From assembly GCA_008360955.1 (NCBI GenBank), contig LUCM01004208.1:16853-80852 (forward strand): 64,000 nt of DNA. The letters run 5' to 3'. The position numbers were made by a program, and so were the translations under genes. Each line of letters starts with the position of its first letter. Within the stretch, counting starts at the first letter, position 1. Below are positions 36,981 through 48,729 of this stretch, one piece after another. Under the pieces are notes generated by a model, which made no database searches, was not told the origin of the DNA, and worked only from the letters and a program-made list of their open reading frames with translations. The DNA comes from Fasciolopsis buskii (taxonomy: Eukaryota; Platyhelminthes; Trematoda; Plagiorchiida; Fasciolidae).

Positions 36981-37022
36981 AGATAGATAATTTAATAGAT
37001 AGACAGTTTGATGGATAGATGG
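36981..37022 (+). repeat. Imperfect GATA repeat
   Basis: GATAGATA, AATAGATAGACAG and GATGGATAGATGG within about 40 bases form a degenerate tetranucleotide repeat. Confidence 0.7.
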
Positions 37023-38662
37023 TTTGCTTGTAGGATTGTTTTGTTCCGAAAATACCGGTCATGTGAGTCCTGTGCCGTTTCAAGAGAAACTGCTTGGAGA
37101 AATCAGTCACGTGTCACGATAAGTTTGGCTAATTTTCCCAATTTCCTGGTTTCCGGAAGCAGAGGCAAACGACAGGATAGATCTCCTGCTCTTCCTACTA
37201 TCAGATCCTGGTTTTTTCCTACACGGATGCAAATATTTAGGGTTGAGATTTTGATTAGCCCATATGACTGTAAATGGAAAGTTTCTGTCCGAAGCATCAT
37301 GTACAACAATTGTAAAAGAGATTTCGCATTCAACTTCTACCCTCATGTACTATCGCTGGCTAATGAAATCGACAATTGCTGATCGACAATTTGATCGTTT
37401 CACGGTGATATTCGATCAAGATATAGGATTTCGGATTTCTAGACGTGCATCTTTCATTCTTCTGACGATGTAGTAAACCACCATGGTTTTTCTGGCTCGC
37501 AAAGGATGCTTTTGAAGTGAAAATAACTTCGCAGATTGAAGTTTGTTTTGTTCATCAGGCGTTCGGGTTTGTCCTTCCTCTCAGGCCCCTGGTTATTGTC
37601 TCAAGCGAAAATATTCAGTCCTCGATCTCGATGTTGTGCACTTGGTAGATAATAGGGAGTGCCTTTATTTACGGATCGCGATTGTTTGCAATCGATTGGC
37701 AAAATCCAACTAACACTGAACTTACTAATTGAAACGATAATAATCATGCTGCTCATAAAGAAATAACAAAAGGATCTGGAACGCAAGTTGTACTGATTAT
37801 TTGGTTGTATTCTTTCTACTCTGAGTGCAATGCTTCCAATCAAGCAGGCTATCTAATTTCGATTTCCATCCGAGATTGCACAAACGAACGGATTTTCTTT
37901 TTCGATAAGCGATAAGTCTGACAGGTACATAGTTATTTTGATGCGCAGAATAATGCAATGGTTTAACACTTGATAACACAGCAAAAGCGGCGGAATTCGA
38001 TTACGAATCAGGCGTATTTCGACCAAGATATCTGCGTCGCGGCTACGCTTTTGATTGATTTTTCACCAATTAGCTTAGTGACCGCAATGACATTTAATCC
38101 TAATTTACCTCTTACTCAAACAGATTTTTGATAGCCAACAATGCCCGATTTCAGGTGTACAGTTTGCAATACGATTTGCGAGTCCCGGTTCCAAGTTGTA
38201 ATCTGTTACAAAACCATTTATCACCAATTGGAATGTAACTTGGACCACTTTTTGTCACACAGACCACATCAGAATACCTCGCATTCGGTGGTATGAATAA
38301 CGCGAGCAAATCATTGCTTGGGAACAGTTTTGGGAACGGCTTTATCAATGCCACGATATATCCCGCAAAACTGAAACTAAGGGATAGGGTTCAAGCTTAG
38401 TTTTGCCTTTGGCAGACGTCTGGAGAATCTATGACAGTCAGTCAGCATTTGTGTTTCTGTAAGTCTACGATCGGCCATAGATCGGACACTGGATTGCAGT
38501 ACACTTGACAAATTGTTGTTCGGTCTTGTGACCAGTGGATTTTGTAGTCCGATGTCCGGAATATGGGACAAACTGACAAATCGCTCCGCATTCGGGCGAA
38601 TGCCATACTCGTCAGACTTTGATCAGATATGAGCCAAACAGAACTATCGCAACAATTTTCAG

Positions 38663-38833
38663 AACGGTTGGTTTTCTCCGTCACTGGAGGGAGGAGGGGG
38701 ACATATTTAAAGCCATCGGATTCTGTAACATGTCCAAAGATAGGTGTGGGTGTTACTCAAAAATGTCAAGTTGCAGGCGGAACTTGACAGGCAAACATGA
38801 TGAACCAGTGAGTCCCGGCCACATCCACTCTAG
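38663..38833 (+). CDS. Candidate internal exon, unknown product
   Basis: An acceptor (ATCGCAACAATTTTCAG) ends at 38662 and a strong donor (CTCTAG/GTAAGC) starts at 38834. The 171 bases between are open in one frame with the same split phase at both borders, as in a cassette exon. The product includes VGFLRHWREEGDIFKAIGF, then a Cys-rich part (MSKDRCGCYSKMSSCRRN) and KHDEPVSPGHIHSR. I cannot name a family. Both borders fit, but chance remains possible. Confidence 0.35.
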
Positions 38834-39663
38834 GTAAGCCCTTCGATTTAGATCATGGGCTTGTCTTCATTGGCTTGGGACTATTAGATCCATCTTACTT
38901 CAGTGAGCAGGGCAGTATTTGAAATAGAAACGGATTGGTCGAATAAATGAATAAGCGAAGGTAACCGATATATTTTCATTTCTCAAGACTTGGGAATGTG
39001 TGATAACGGGAAACCCCTGGCGACGGTTCAAAAATAGCTACACAGTAAGGTGTCCGATTCGGGTCAAGTCAAGTCACACTCCGAAAGTCAGATGTTCGGG
39101 TTTCAACAGGTGGCCTAGTTGAATAAATTGAAGATTTAATAACCAGCCTTCCACTTACGTGTCTGACACCTTTAAGCCGCTAGTGAATAGGTGGAATTGG
39201 AACAAAATGTAACCACAAAAATAAATTTATCAAGTTCATGTTGATTTTTTGTATGGTCTGGAAAGTAACTATTAGATCGAATGGAAAAACCTTTCAGCCA
39301 GAAGACAACTCCGAATTCCTTACTTCACAAATATACCAAAAGTTTGGCTCGAAGCTGGTGATGAGCGGAAGTTTTGTAGTGCACTGGACATTGTATTAAG
39401 ATCATCGGGATCCACAAGGCGATGTTCCGTCCTCTCGATCAAACCGGACTGTAAGAACCTCGTGTGATTTAAATTAGGCGAATGAAAAATGTGGTTATCG
39501 ATAGAATCCGTACACAGTAGTGGAGGATTGCAACATTAGAGAGCAGAGTTTGTGGATAAACGAAACAGTCCATAGAGCTGAAACCAGTCACACGCAGTCG
39601 GCTAGTGTGCTGATGCTTATACTTTTCCATCAGTACCAATGACAAGAAGTCAACCGATACATA

Positions 39664-39854
39664 AAATTATTCATCATGTAGCGCCAACGTCCTGCTTACC
39701 CATGAGACGGCGTAGAAACAATTTGCAACTAATTTTTTCTTGACAGAAAATTCCCTGCGTCGGAACTCGGCGGCAAACCCAGGAAAAAATAAAAAGAACC
39801 TAACTCAGTACCCTTTAAACCAGGTGCCCATGTTCTCAACAGTTTGTTGAACTT
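39664..39854 (-). repeat. Old copy of the inverted-repeat/tRNA-core family, antisense core
   Basis: AAATTATTCATCATGTAG (arm), then CGTCGGAACTCGGCGGCAAA followed by CCCAGG, then TTCTCAACAGTTTGTTGAAC. These align with the left arm, the antisense core and the body (CAGAACGGTTTGTTGAACTT in antisense) of the family. The core is heavily mutated. Confidence 0.6.
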
Positions 39855-39859
39855 AATCA

Positions 39860-42010
39860 ATGCAAACCTGTATGTGCAATCACAGTACGCTGGATTTTAG
39901 TAACGCATTCCCACCGACAGGCGGCTTCCCCGGAGGCCATTCAGAGCACGGTGAAAGCTTTCACAGTTCCTAGCTCCCGTAACCAGAAGTCATCTCTCGG
40001 TGGCAGTCAACCACCTTGTGCCAGATGCTCTTGCAAATAAGTGACGGAGAGAAGCCAGATTATGTGACGGAGATCACGTTCACTCTTTTGAGATGACGAC
40101 AAGTCTGACCACTCATCACTTTGGGTGCCCCAGTTTTGTTCACTCTTTGGACGGAAGTTCTTCAATTCTGCAACCAAAATAACCAATCCTTAAAGCGTAA
40201 TTGGGAGAGTTCAGTGGACAGTCGCATGCTGCATGAAGTATATTAGGATTAGAATCATTCGCTGCTCCAGGGTTACTTCATGCATTTAAAGTCAACTATG
40301 AAGCAGATTAAGTCCAGCGGAAGTCCAACAAAATACGGTGTGCACCAAGTGAATCTTGTTATTTTTCAGGACTGTCTTGTGTGCGGCAGCTGCAACATTG
40401 GATGCGTACCGCGCGTCGATTGATAAAGAATCAAACAGAATTTCGGACCCAGGATTAATTGAAGGACTTCCAAAGGTCTCTGTAACCGTGTTAAATCGAA
40501 ACATCCGAGAAAATTCGACATAAGCCGTAAACACTGGCCTTAAGTTATAAATAATTTCAGGTGAATGGTCAGGATGCTCCTACCGCCGGTATCTTACGAT
40601 TCTGTACCTTACTTGTGACCCCAACTTTGATTTTCGTTTGCTCATGAATAATGAGTACGGAGCTCTCTGTCTTCACTCCTCTTCACTATGTTTTCTTTCA
40701 CCTCCAAACGATCTACATTCTTTTATTCATCAGTTAACTGTTCATTATTCCTGCCACTTTATCATCGCATAACGTAGTATTTGCTCTAATACCTGCGGTG
40801 CATTCCGAATATCGACTGGATTCGTTTCACTGATCGAAAGTTTTGAAGTAGCCGAGCTCTTGAGGCTGACAAAATCTAGCTGCTGCTGGGATGTCCGTCT
40901 AGTCAGGATTCGTGGTCAACTTGATTGGCATTGATTTGCACATGATGTCCGTACACATTCGATGTTACGTTTATGCATTACAGTTAAACAAATCTTGAGC
41001 TGTGCCATTTGACCGGTAGGTGTACACTAAGGTTTCATACGCATTTGTGTATTGTTTATGGTTGACGAGTAAGAGACTTAGAGGTTTTAACCTGGTCATG
41101 ATAATAACACTAGGAAAAATGTACGTGATCATGTATTCGTAACAAAGAAAGCAAAGAGATGAGGACAAAAGTCGTGTCTAAAATACTGTTGCAATACAAA
41201 AGTCAGAACAAATGTTTCTAAAGTACTGAAAATCAGTCAGTGGAAGACGGGGTTTCATGCGTCAATTTTTGTCCCTTGCTAAAACATTAACATATCAGAC
41301 TGAAGTTAAGCCATAAGGGAACACGTGTTGCAATTAATAAGGTTTAGGTTTTTCTGGTGTACGTTTTTGTTGTACATAAGCCTTGCCCCATCAATCGGTA
41401 TGTTCAACTCAATTTGACTGACCCAGGTTAAGTTGCCAAGTTCGTTGTTCCTGAACTGAATCTATATTTTAGCAAATAAAATAAACGAATTTAAGATAAA
41501 TGATGATTTAACCTTAGCGTGGTAAATTCTTCCGGAGACGATTTGGTCACTGGATCAAAAGCTAATATTTTTAACGATGTATAACGATTCTCATTGGCTT
41601 TGTCAAAGCTTTGTCAATATACGGTGGAATTTAGTGAGGATCTAGTTTGTACCTAAAACACCATGGGATTCTCTAGGTTCTTTTATCTCCTACTAATAAA
41701 ACAAGATGTCAAGCGCACATTTGCTTTATTAGTCGATGGTAAAATAATGTCATATTCGAAGAAAATTGAAAAAAAATCATACTACTTTATTCCTAAGAAA
41801 TTTTGTTATCGGTTGCTTTTGCTCTCTGTCGTTTTTGTCCGTTCGTTACTTGAACATGACTTGTAAAATGCGTTTTTTAGTCTGCTTATTTTATGAAGTT
41901 TGATTTTGAGCATTTTGGAATTTTCTGGAAACATTTTTGCAGATATTTCACTATCAAGGCCCAGAAAAACAAGTTTTAAGTCCTCAAAATAACATTCTGA
42001 TTCCATTAGC
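39860..42010. other. Stretch with no recognised gene
   Basis: No supported gene, RNA or repeat was seen in this stretch. Short open frames at 40292-40534 (-) and 41663-41866 (+) have no motif. Confidence 0.5.
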
Positions 42011-42015
42011 TTGTC

Positions 42016-42084
42016 TGGTGGTCGTAAGTAGGTTAGGGTCTTGGCGTTTGGACAGAAACGTTGCACGTTCGCATCCGCCCACCC
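42016..42084 (+). repeat. tRNA-derived SINE copy (decayed)
   Basis: CGTTCGCATCC at 42066-42076 stands at the B-box position. GTCTTGGCGTTTGGACA upstream matches the copy at 42615 (ATCTTGGCGTTTGGACATGA). The A-box region (TGGTCGTAAGTAGG) is worn. Confidence 0.6.
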
Positions 42085-42614
42085 TTGGTCACTTTCGCGC
42101 TTAGGGACTTTCCATGGCCTCGTCTCCCATCCCTAACTTGCCACAGAGTAAATAAAATGTCCTAAAAATTAGTATTTGGGTAAAGGATGACGTCGAAGAC
42201 TTATTGAAAGGTTGCTTATGCATGGGCCCTGAAAATGATAATAAATCTTTATGAGTTCTTTATAATGATTGTTCCACTTCGATTTTGTTCCAAGCTATTT
42301 CATTTCCGGTGTTTTATTCGCACTAGGCAGAAAGTATGCCGTGATCTGGATTTCGAGCTTGTGCACCTAGCACACAGTGACGTCTACATTGGACATAATT
42401 TAACTTACGGCTCCGTCTTTAAGGACATGCAAATGAGGACATTTTGGGAAATTCATACTCCATTTTGCTGCTTTTTCTAGATTTCGTAAAACAAAAAGGC
42501 AGGAAGACTGTCGACCATGAGCATCCAAAATACTGATCCAATGATTCAGTCGCAACGTGTCATATGGACAACTAAAGAAAGAGAAACAGGGTTCAGAATG
42601 GTTTCCAGTCATAT

Positions 42615-42687
42615 CGGCGTCAGCCAAGTGGACGAAATCTTGGCGTTTGGACATGAAGATCGCCGGTTCGAATCCTCCTACCGCCGG
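42615..42687 (+). repeat. tRNA-derived SINE copy
   Basis: A box CAGCCAAGTGG and a perfect B box GGTTCGAATCC (42665-42675), ending TCCTCCTACCGCCGG like the 28.0 kb copy. It lies only about 600 bases from the copy at 42016 in the same orientation. The flanking sequence after the head differs from the 28.0 kb copy, so only the head is shared. Confidence 0.7.
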
Positions 42688-45600
42688 TCAACTTTTCTAC
42701 TTAGCAGCTGTCTGCTGGCCGTGGCCCCTTCCTGGAAATTGACGTATATTCTCGTTTCATTAATAAAAAAGTAAAAGATAAAAGGTAGCAGGATCGTGTA
42801 CTGTGAAGACGGAATTCGTATTTGCATATATAGGGGTGGAGTTCGGAAAGCAATGATCGTGTTTTCTTCCAAATGGAGGGCATTCAAACTGTTTCTCATC
42901 AAACGAAAAGAACATCCAGAATGTTTATCTAGACAGCTGACTGAAATACTTCAAGAAAGGAAATAATTGTGCTTACTTTGGTCACATTAGATGGGTTCTG
43001 TTTTTCCAACTAACATTAGTTTTCGATGTGACTGAGAGACAAGAGAGTCTGGTGAAACGCGATGCAGATATTAAAGCAAAACTGGATTCCCGGTCCATTA
43101 AAGAATTTGCGGGATACATGTATCGGAATAGTTTGTCTACACATCCGCCGGATTAGAAAATGCTTTGCCGAATGCCTACCCTGTACTCAAACCCCCCGCG
43201 CACGGCATTTTGCGAACGTGTTTCTTACCTAGCTGTCTAATAATAAGAAAAACTTCGAACAGACCAAAAAGTTAGTCGAGATAAAAGCTGCCTCTGGGAG
43301 GAAATCTGGGAGAGACATTTTTATTGTCGGCAAAATATCAGCGACAGTGACATCGAGCTGTGCATGGAACCCAACCTTATCAGTCACAGATTGCTTCTTG
43401 AAAGTGGATGGGGAGTGTTTGGCTTAATTGCTTTTGGACTGCAAAACATTGTTAGAAAAAGCCAGTGTTTTGCTTGATGTGCTTTTACTGACCAAAATTT
43501 CACTCGTAACTCGTGAAAACTGATCTCTGTAGCTACTCAACTGACAGGAAAAGACAGTTCACTTTCCCGAATAGCAAGAAAGCTTTGCGTTGCTCTCTTA
43601 ACCCATCAGTGGTGCGCGGATATGAGTTTTCCTCATTGTCGTCTCTGTTTGGTCAAAAATACCCATTTGAATCTAACGGTTGCTTGTCCGCTCGCTTTCA
43701 GTCTCGGTCATGATCATCATCTAAGTTTCAGTCGGGATTTCTGGTCAGCAAGGAAAAATTGCAATTGTTCAAGTAGCCCACAAACATATGGACTTGTACA
43801 CAGTGTGAAGCTTTACATTTTGGGCTGAATTTTCCCTTGCAGTACTCCAAAGATCGACTAACGCTACACTGCAATCTATGCGACAATGCCCATACTGTGC
43901 GACTGTGGTTTTTATGCACTAAAAAACTATGTCAAATATGACTAATGTGAAGTAAACCGATAACGATAGCATCCTGTTGCCTAGGGCTTATGCTCTTGGC
44001 CTCACACCCCCGTAGTTAAAGTACGTGTGGTACACTGAGTGCATTGGATGCGTTCCAGTAATGATATCCATGAAAAAGAGTTTAACGGAGTGCAAAATCA
44101 ATTCGAGGTTTTCCTTTTTGAGCGCGATGCAAAAACAGCAATATGTACCTTCGAATCGACACAAAATTTCCAACTGCCCAAAAATATGAACTGCCGGCTG
44201 CTTTATCCCCTTATCCGAGGACGGTGCAAGTTTGAGAGTGGATCATCAAAGGTCAGAGGTAATTACCATTTAACGTGTTATTCTTATGTGTTAGCAGGCG
44301 CTTTCTTCTGTTTCAGGCAGCCGTTCAGCTCATCCCTGTTTGAAGACATCCAGCTCAGCAACAGGAATGTATCTCAGTTGGATTTATCGAAAGAATATGA
44401 TTTCGGTTAACAAATTATCGATCTCCAGAAGTCACATTGGACTAGTGTAACTTTTTGATTTCTGCTCTGATGTCTCTGTTTACCCGTACGGGATAGAAGT
44501 AACTTCGGCGCTTCGAAAGCATAACATAACTTCGTAAACCGACTGCCACTTGTGCTATTTTATCGAACAAATTTGATGACCAGCTGGTTCCGTTTGCTCT
44601 GAGCGTTAACAAGTCATATGAAGCTGTCTCGTACGGATTTTGTCTCCTTTGTGAAAACAAATTATAGCTGTTTCGTCGTCGTTAGAAATCATCGGCATTG
44701 CAGATCCGTTGCATTCGCACCAGGACGCTAAACCCGGTGCGAAGGTTTAGGAATTGAATGTCTTAACCATCAAACTAATCGGGCCGATACTTAACGATTC
44801 ACAGAAGATTAGCGCTAGAAGAAGTAACGCTCTATCCGTCTTTGAGTTCTGCGAGCTAAAGACCAATGCAGACCAGATGGAAATCTCCATGACAAGGGCA
44901 AGCTTTTCGAAACTTCTGTTGTTTAATAACAGCGCAGTCGAAATAGAAGGGGGCAAGCTTTGCTTTAGAAGAAGACACTTAATCCTATGGGTCATTAAGA
45001 AAAATCAAATGAATTATTCTTCTGGTGGAAACTGAAGCTACTTACCGCTGTCGATTCCAATAGCAACCAACAATTCTTGGATTTAACCGCTCATGTTCTT
45101 GCTAATAGACTCTGTATTGTATTTTCGAAGACCAGTCATATGGATAGACGATCAGCCGACTTGACAGTGGATCCGAGCGTGCATCAATGGTGGACAAACG
45201 GCCCATCGGACACTCATGCAACCGGAGAGAAAGCACACGTGTATTTCACTTGCTTGCTTGACACTATTCAATTTACTCAAACCTTTCGGTGCACCCGTCC
45301 GCTATTTGTTCTGGTCGGCAAACAGCGGAAAGTCTCTGGTTCTGCATAAAGTTTCCTCGCCGGGATGTTCCTACTACGTGCACTGCATGCTCGTCGTTTA
45401 TTCATTGGGCTAATGGCATTGTTTGTTCGGCGCGCGAACTGGTAATTCCACACATTGAAAACAGTCCAACTTACAATCAAAACAGAACGGGAAATACATG
45501 TTTAAACACAGGCCATACAAAAGTGGGCGATGTTGGAAAATGTCATCAATGAATGCTCGAATTGCAAATAATCCCGCATAATTTTATGATGCGGGGAAAG

Positions 45601-45871
45601 AAGAAATGACGATTGAAAATATGCGGAAAGTTTGCATTATTATGGACCAGTATGCTGGCACCATGCAAGTCTGCCCTATGGTGCACTGTCATTTTGCTTC
45701 CGCGTATAACTAAATACACAATCCATTTATCACAGAGTGACAATAATGATAAACGCATCAACTATGAGAAAAGCAGATCAACATGAGTGCGATAGGAACT
45801 TGCAGATTTCCCAAAGGAAAATCGTGGCACAGTTTGGGATCGATCCTGATACTATTTGACCATTATTTCAG

Positions 45872-46102
45872 ATGTGCACTGCACTCCCGAAATTATTGAA
45901 TTCACTATTAAAGTGGGCGTGGTTCTCTGTGGAATTATACCGTGAATTCCCAAGTTGCGACCATGCACAAATAATAGTGGATAAACATCACCTAATAAAT
46001 CAAATCGAAACAAGTGAGATTAGAACAGCCATGGAATTTACCTGTTTGCTTAGTTCAAAGCCGCACGTATGTGATCGGATGGATGGAGAAACACATAACT
46101 AA
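45872..46102 (+). CDS. Candidate exon, unknown product (weak)
   Basis: An acceptor-like TTGACCATTATTTCAG ends at 45871, directly before ATG. The frame (MCTALPKLLNSLLKWAWFS, then DHAQIIVDKHHLINQIE) runs 76 codons to a TAA. The composition is plausible, but there is no family match, no promoter and no partner exon. Confidence 0.22.
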   Translation: MCTALPKLLNSLLKWAWFSVELYREFPSCDHAQIIVDKHHLINQIETSEIRTAMEFTCLLSSKPHVCDRMDGETHN

Positions 46103-46232
46103 GGAGATGCATGACTGGCTTAGAAAATGTCATCCCATCGATCTCAAAGCTCGGATTAATTTATGCTGATCGCTGGGGACCGCACAGCAAACATTCCAAA
46201 CGACTCTATCTTTCTCATTGTCCCTCGAGACC

Positions 46233-46267
46233 TATATATATATATACAAATATATATAGATATATAG
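46233..46267 (+). repeat. TA-rich simple repeat
   Basis: A TA dinucleotide tract with small interruptions (ATATATATAGATATATAGAT); likely to form cruciforms or slip during replication. Confidence 0.9.
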
Positions 46268-47204
46268 ATCTTGTCAAAACTCCCTTCGTGAGTATTATGT
46301 AAACATGATTACTGCGAGCAGAAACAAAAGAAAATAAAAACTTGAATTTTTATTTGCTTTATTTAACAAGAACGGGGAAATCTTTTCCATGGTAAGCCGT
46401 AAGCTTTGAATTAACTCGGTGGTCACTTTTGGAGTTGATTGGTTTCTACCATGAAAGATATTGTGTTGCGATAGTTTATTAATTTTATGTTGCGTGAGTG
46501 CTGACTGCGTTTATTTTTAAATGCTGGAAATACTTAGAGAGAAAATGTTCGGTTGGTTAAGATTTTTCATCCAGTTAATTATTCTTCTCATTGTGGTACA
46601 AAGATGTTAGCGTTTTCAACCCACGGGTAAACTGTCACGATAATGATGTGATCAACTGAAGCAGAGCGCCCACATATGACCTTGAGTTAAGGTCACCTTT
46701 GACATAAGTCAAAATCCGCCCAAACGACACTTTTCTTGCTTGTTACCGACACTGACTACTATACCGTAGTTAACTTAAAATATCGAAATAAATAAATAAA
46801 CAAATGTCTTCCACCTAACGATACCGAGACAGATGCGGGGACAATGTTTGGTAAAACGAGTGCTTCCGGTAGACAAAGGAGCTTCTTTTTCATTAATGAA
46901 TGCAGAATGTGACATTTACAAGTGTCCTCCAATTTGTTTATAAAATTTTCATGGCCCAGTTGGATTTCAGTTTTTATATTCAGGCTCGCTTTGCTTCACA
47001 CCCCTTTTAAACCCATCTTACTGCTATCTGCAAACAGATGTAATAAGCTTGTAAATTAATCCGTGATATTTGCTGCCGCTTCTTTATACGATTCAAGTAG
47101 AAGGAATTCGGAAATACTAGAAAGGAATCACAACTGGTGTTACCTATGTATATCCATGTATGTATACATATATGTGGCATTGGTTTATTCGCTGAGCTGG
47201 GCAA

Positions 47205-47262
47205 TTTGATTGCAGACGTTTCATCACCTATCGAGGTGAATTCATCAGCATTCGATGCGTTA
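47205..47262 (-). repeat. Short hairpin-bearing repeat, copy 2 (inverted)
   Basis: On the plus strand this reads TTGCAGACGTTTCATCACCT then ATCGAGGTGAATTCATCAGC. Reversed, it aligns with GATGTCACCTCGGCTGGTGA and TGAAACGTTTGCAATC of the other copies. The hairpin halves CATCACC and GGTGA are intact. Confidence 0.6.
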
Positions 47263-47264
47263 CA

Positions 47265-48445
47265 AACAGCTCAAGCATAATGACAACTTTCGTTGCCTCT
47301 TAACTACCTTACCACATGAGCTTTCTTGCTGTTGACTGAAAGCTGGTGTGTAAATTGCTGCAGGTGAGATGCCCATACAGATGTGATTTTACCTAGATGT
47401 GATGAGCTAAAACTAACTGAATGAATTAGATAGAAATTATCGAACGATCGAAAAATCCACGGCTTAGAATGCATGAATCTGTTTCTGACTGAATGTGACG
47501 GGGCAAAAAAGTAATGCGGCAAACACTACTGGGCTGTCAAAGGCATTCGTTTGGAATATAATCAAATTTTGTCTTATCTGTCTGTTATAGGGTGACATTC
47601 ATTGCGCTTTCCCAGCCACGAGTAGAGTGGATTGGTTTTTAGGTGACCAGAAGAACTCGGGCAGTGTTTGAAAACTTGTACTGTTTCTGACATCCAGGCC
47701 TTGGAAAAAAACGAGCTCATCAACTCAGTCAGCGATGAAGACTGTGACCAGTCTCAGCCTGAAGTTATCATGTTGAACAAATGGACACTTAAAATTGTTC
47801 AGCGAGAATCGGGAGTGCGTGGGTGAGTTGACGACAAAGTTCCAAATTCAAATAGAACATGGCATTTTTCTATTTAAAATGAATCAGGAAAGTGCAAAAG
47901 AGATTTATGCGCTGTTCGGACACAGTACTGTTTACGTCTTCGTTTTGGGCTCTCTGCTACTAGATAAATAAGGCAAAGGTAAATCTGGCACTTGTCTTGC
48001 GCTTCTCTCGCCGATAAAGGAGAACATCACTATTGTACGATGAGAACGCTTTGATTGATTACACATCATTTTATATAATTTTTCGTGATGAATTTTAGGT
48101 TGTTTCGATGTATAAGTTTTATCGAAGTGACTAAAGCGAAAGTAGCAATATGCAGTACATTTACCTGTGGCCAACAGTTTGACGAAAACACGGTGGACGT
48201 AAATACCAGTGGTAATCAACAGCTATATATAATTCAATGCCAATTTTACACAGACCATACATTGGCAAGATGAACAGCCCTTGGACTCATTGTCTGTGAC
48301 CCAGTTTCGAGTTTCAGCTAGTGGGAGACAGATATAAACCGGTTATCATCAATGTCAAAAACAAGGTTTGGTTTGCCTTCGTGAATACCGACCACTTAGT
48401 TTCAGCTGATACTGATTGAGTGAATGGCATATATGGGTAAATACA
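47265..48445. other. Stretch with no recognised gene
   Basis: No supported gene. Short frames on the minus strand at 47304 and 47932 have no motif. Confidence 0.5.
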
Positions 48446-48449
48446 TATG

Positions 48450-48724
48450 TTTTCATGAAATAATTCGCCACGATATCAACGCTCATTTGAGCATTAAGAA
48501 GCCACGGAAGCACTGTGCAGCTGCTTCATCCTTATTAGGGCCGTAAAAATCAGTGACGAAGGGGTGAAACAAAATGTGGTGAAGTTCAACAAACCTTTGT
48601 GGGCCTGCCCGGGAGCGCAATGGCTGCGGAGTTCGACTCAAAACCGTTCATCCCGGGTTCGCGTCCCAGTTCGGGCGTAGTGGATATGCACTGCTCATGA
48701 TTCATATGGTGAATTATTTCATGG
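48450..48724 (+). repeat. Inverted-repeat/tRNA-core element with flanking direct repeats
   Basis: The left arm starts TTTTCATGAAATAATTCGCC and includes GGAAGCACTGTGCAGCTGC. It is followed by a body (TCAGTGACGAAGGGGTG, GTGGTGAAGTTCAACAAAC), then a sense tRNA-like core from about 48607. The core has A-box-like GGAGCGCAATGGC and B box GGTTCGCGTCC. The right arm is shortened: TGCTCATGATTC joins directly to ATATGGTGAATTATTTCATG. An 11-base string AAATACATATG lies immediately outside both ends (48439-48449 and 48725-48735) and is a candidate target-site duplication. The outer TAGTAGGAGATTGAATG block of the 57 kb copy is absent. Confidence 0.8.
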
Positions 48725-48729
48725 AAATA

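Larger units (their letters stand above)
35790..39660. other. Mostly featureless stretch
   Basis: Apart from the candidate exon at 38663 and the GATA-like tract, nothing is recognised. Overlapping frames at 37008-37382 (+) and on the minus strand over 37103-37346 show no motif. G-rich sequence (GGAGGGAGGAGGGGG) lies at 38685-38700, inside the candidate exon. Confidence 0.45.
42690..47200. other. Mostly featureless stretch
   Basis: Open frames at 44039-44410, 44754-45035 and 45077-45349 (+) reach 90-123 codons without known motifs. The first contains a possible 58-base intron (44259-44316, GTAATT to TTTCAG), but removing it does not improve the product. A minus donor-like CGACAGCG/GTAAGTAG lies at about 45037-45050. 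Confidence 0.45.

Noticed and set aside
44039..44410. 123-codon open frame with a possible 58-base intron
   Set aside because: The spliced and unspliced versions are equally featureless, and the length is within chance for this window.
44754..45035. 93-codon open frame, protein-like in composition
   Set aside because: An equally open frame exists on the opposite strand, there are no splice borders or start context, and no family is recognised.
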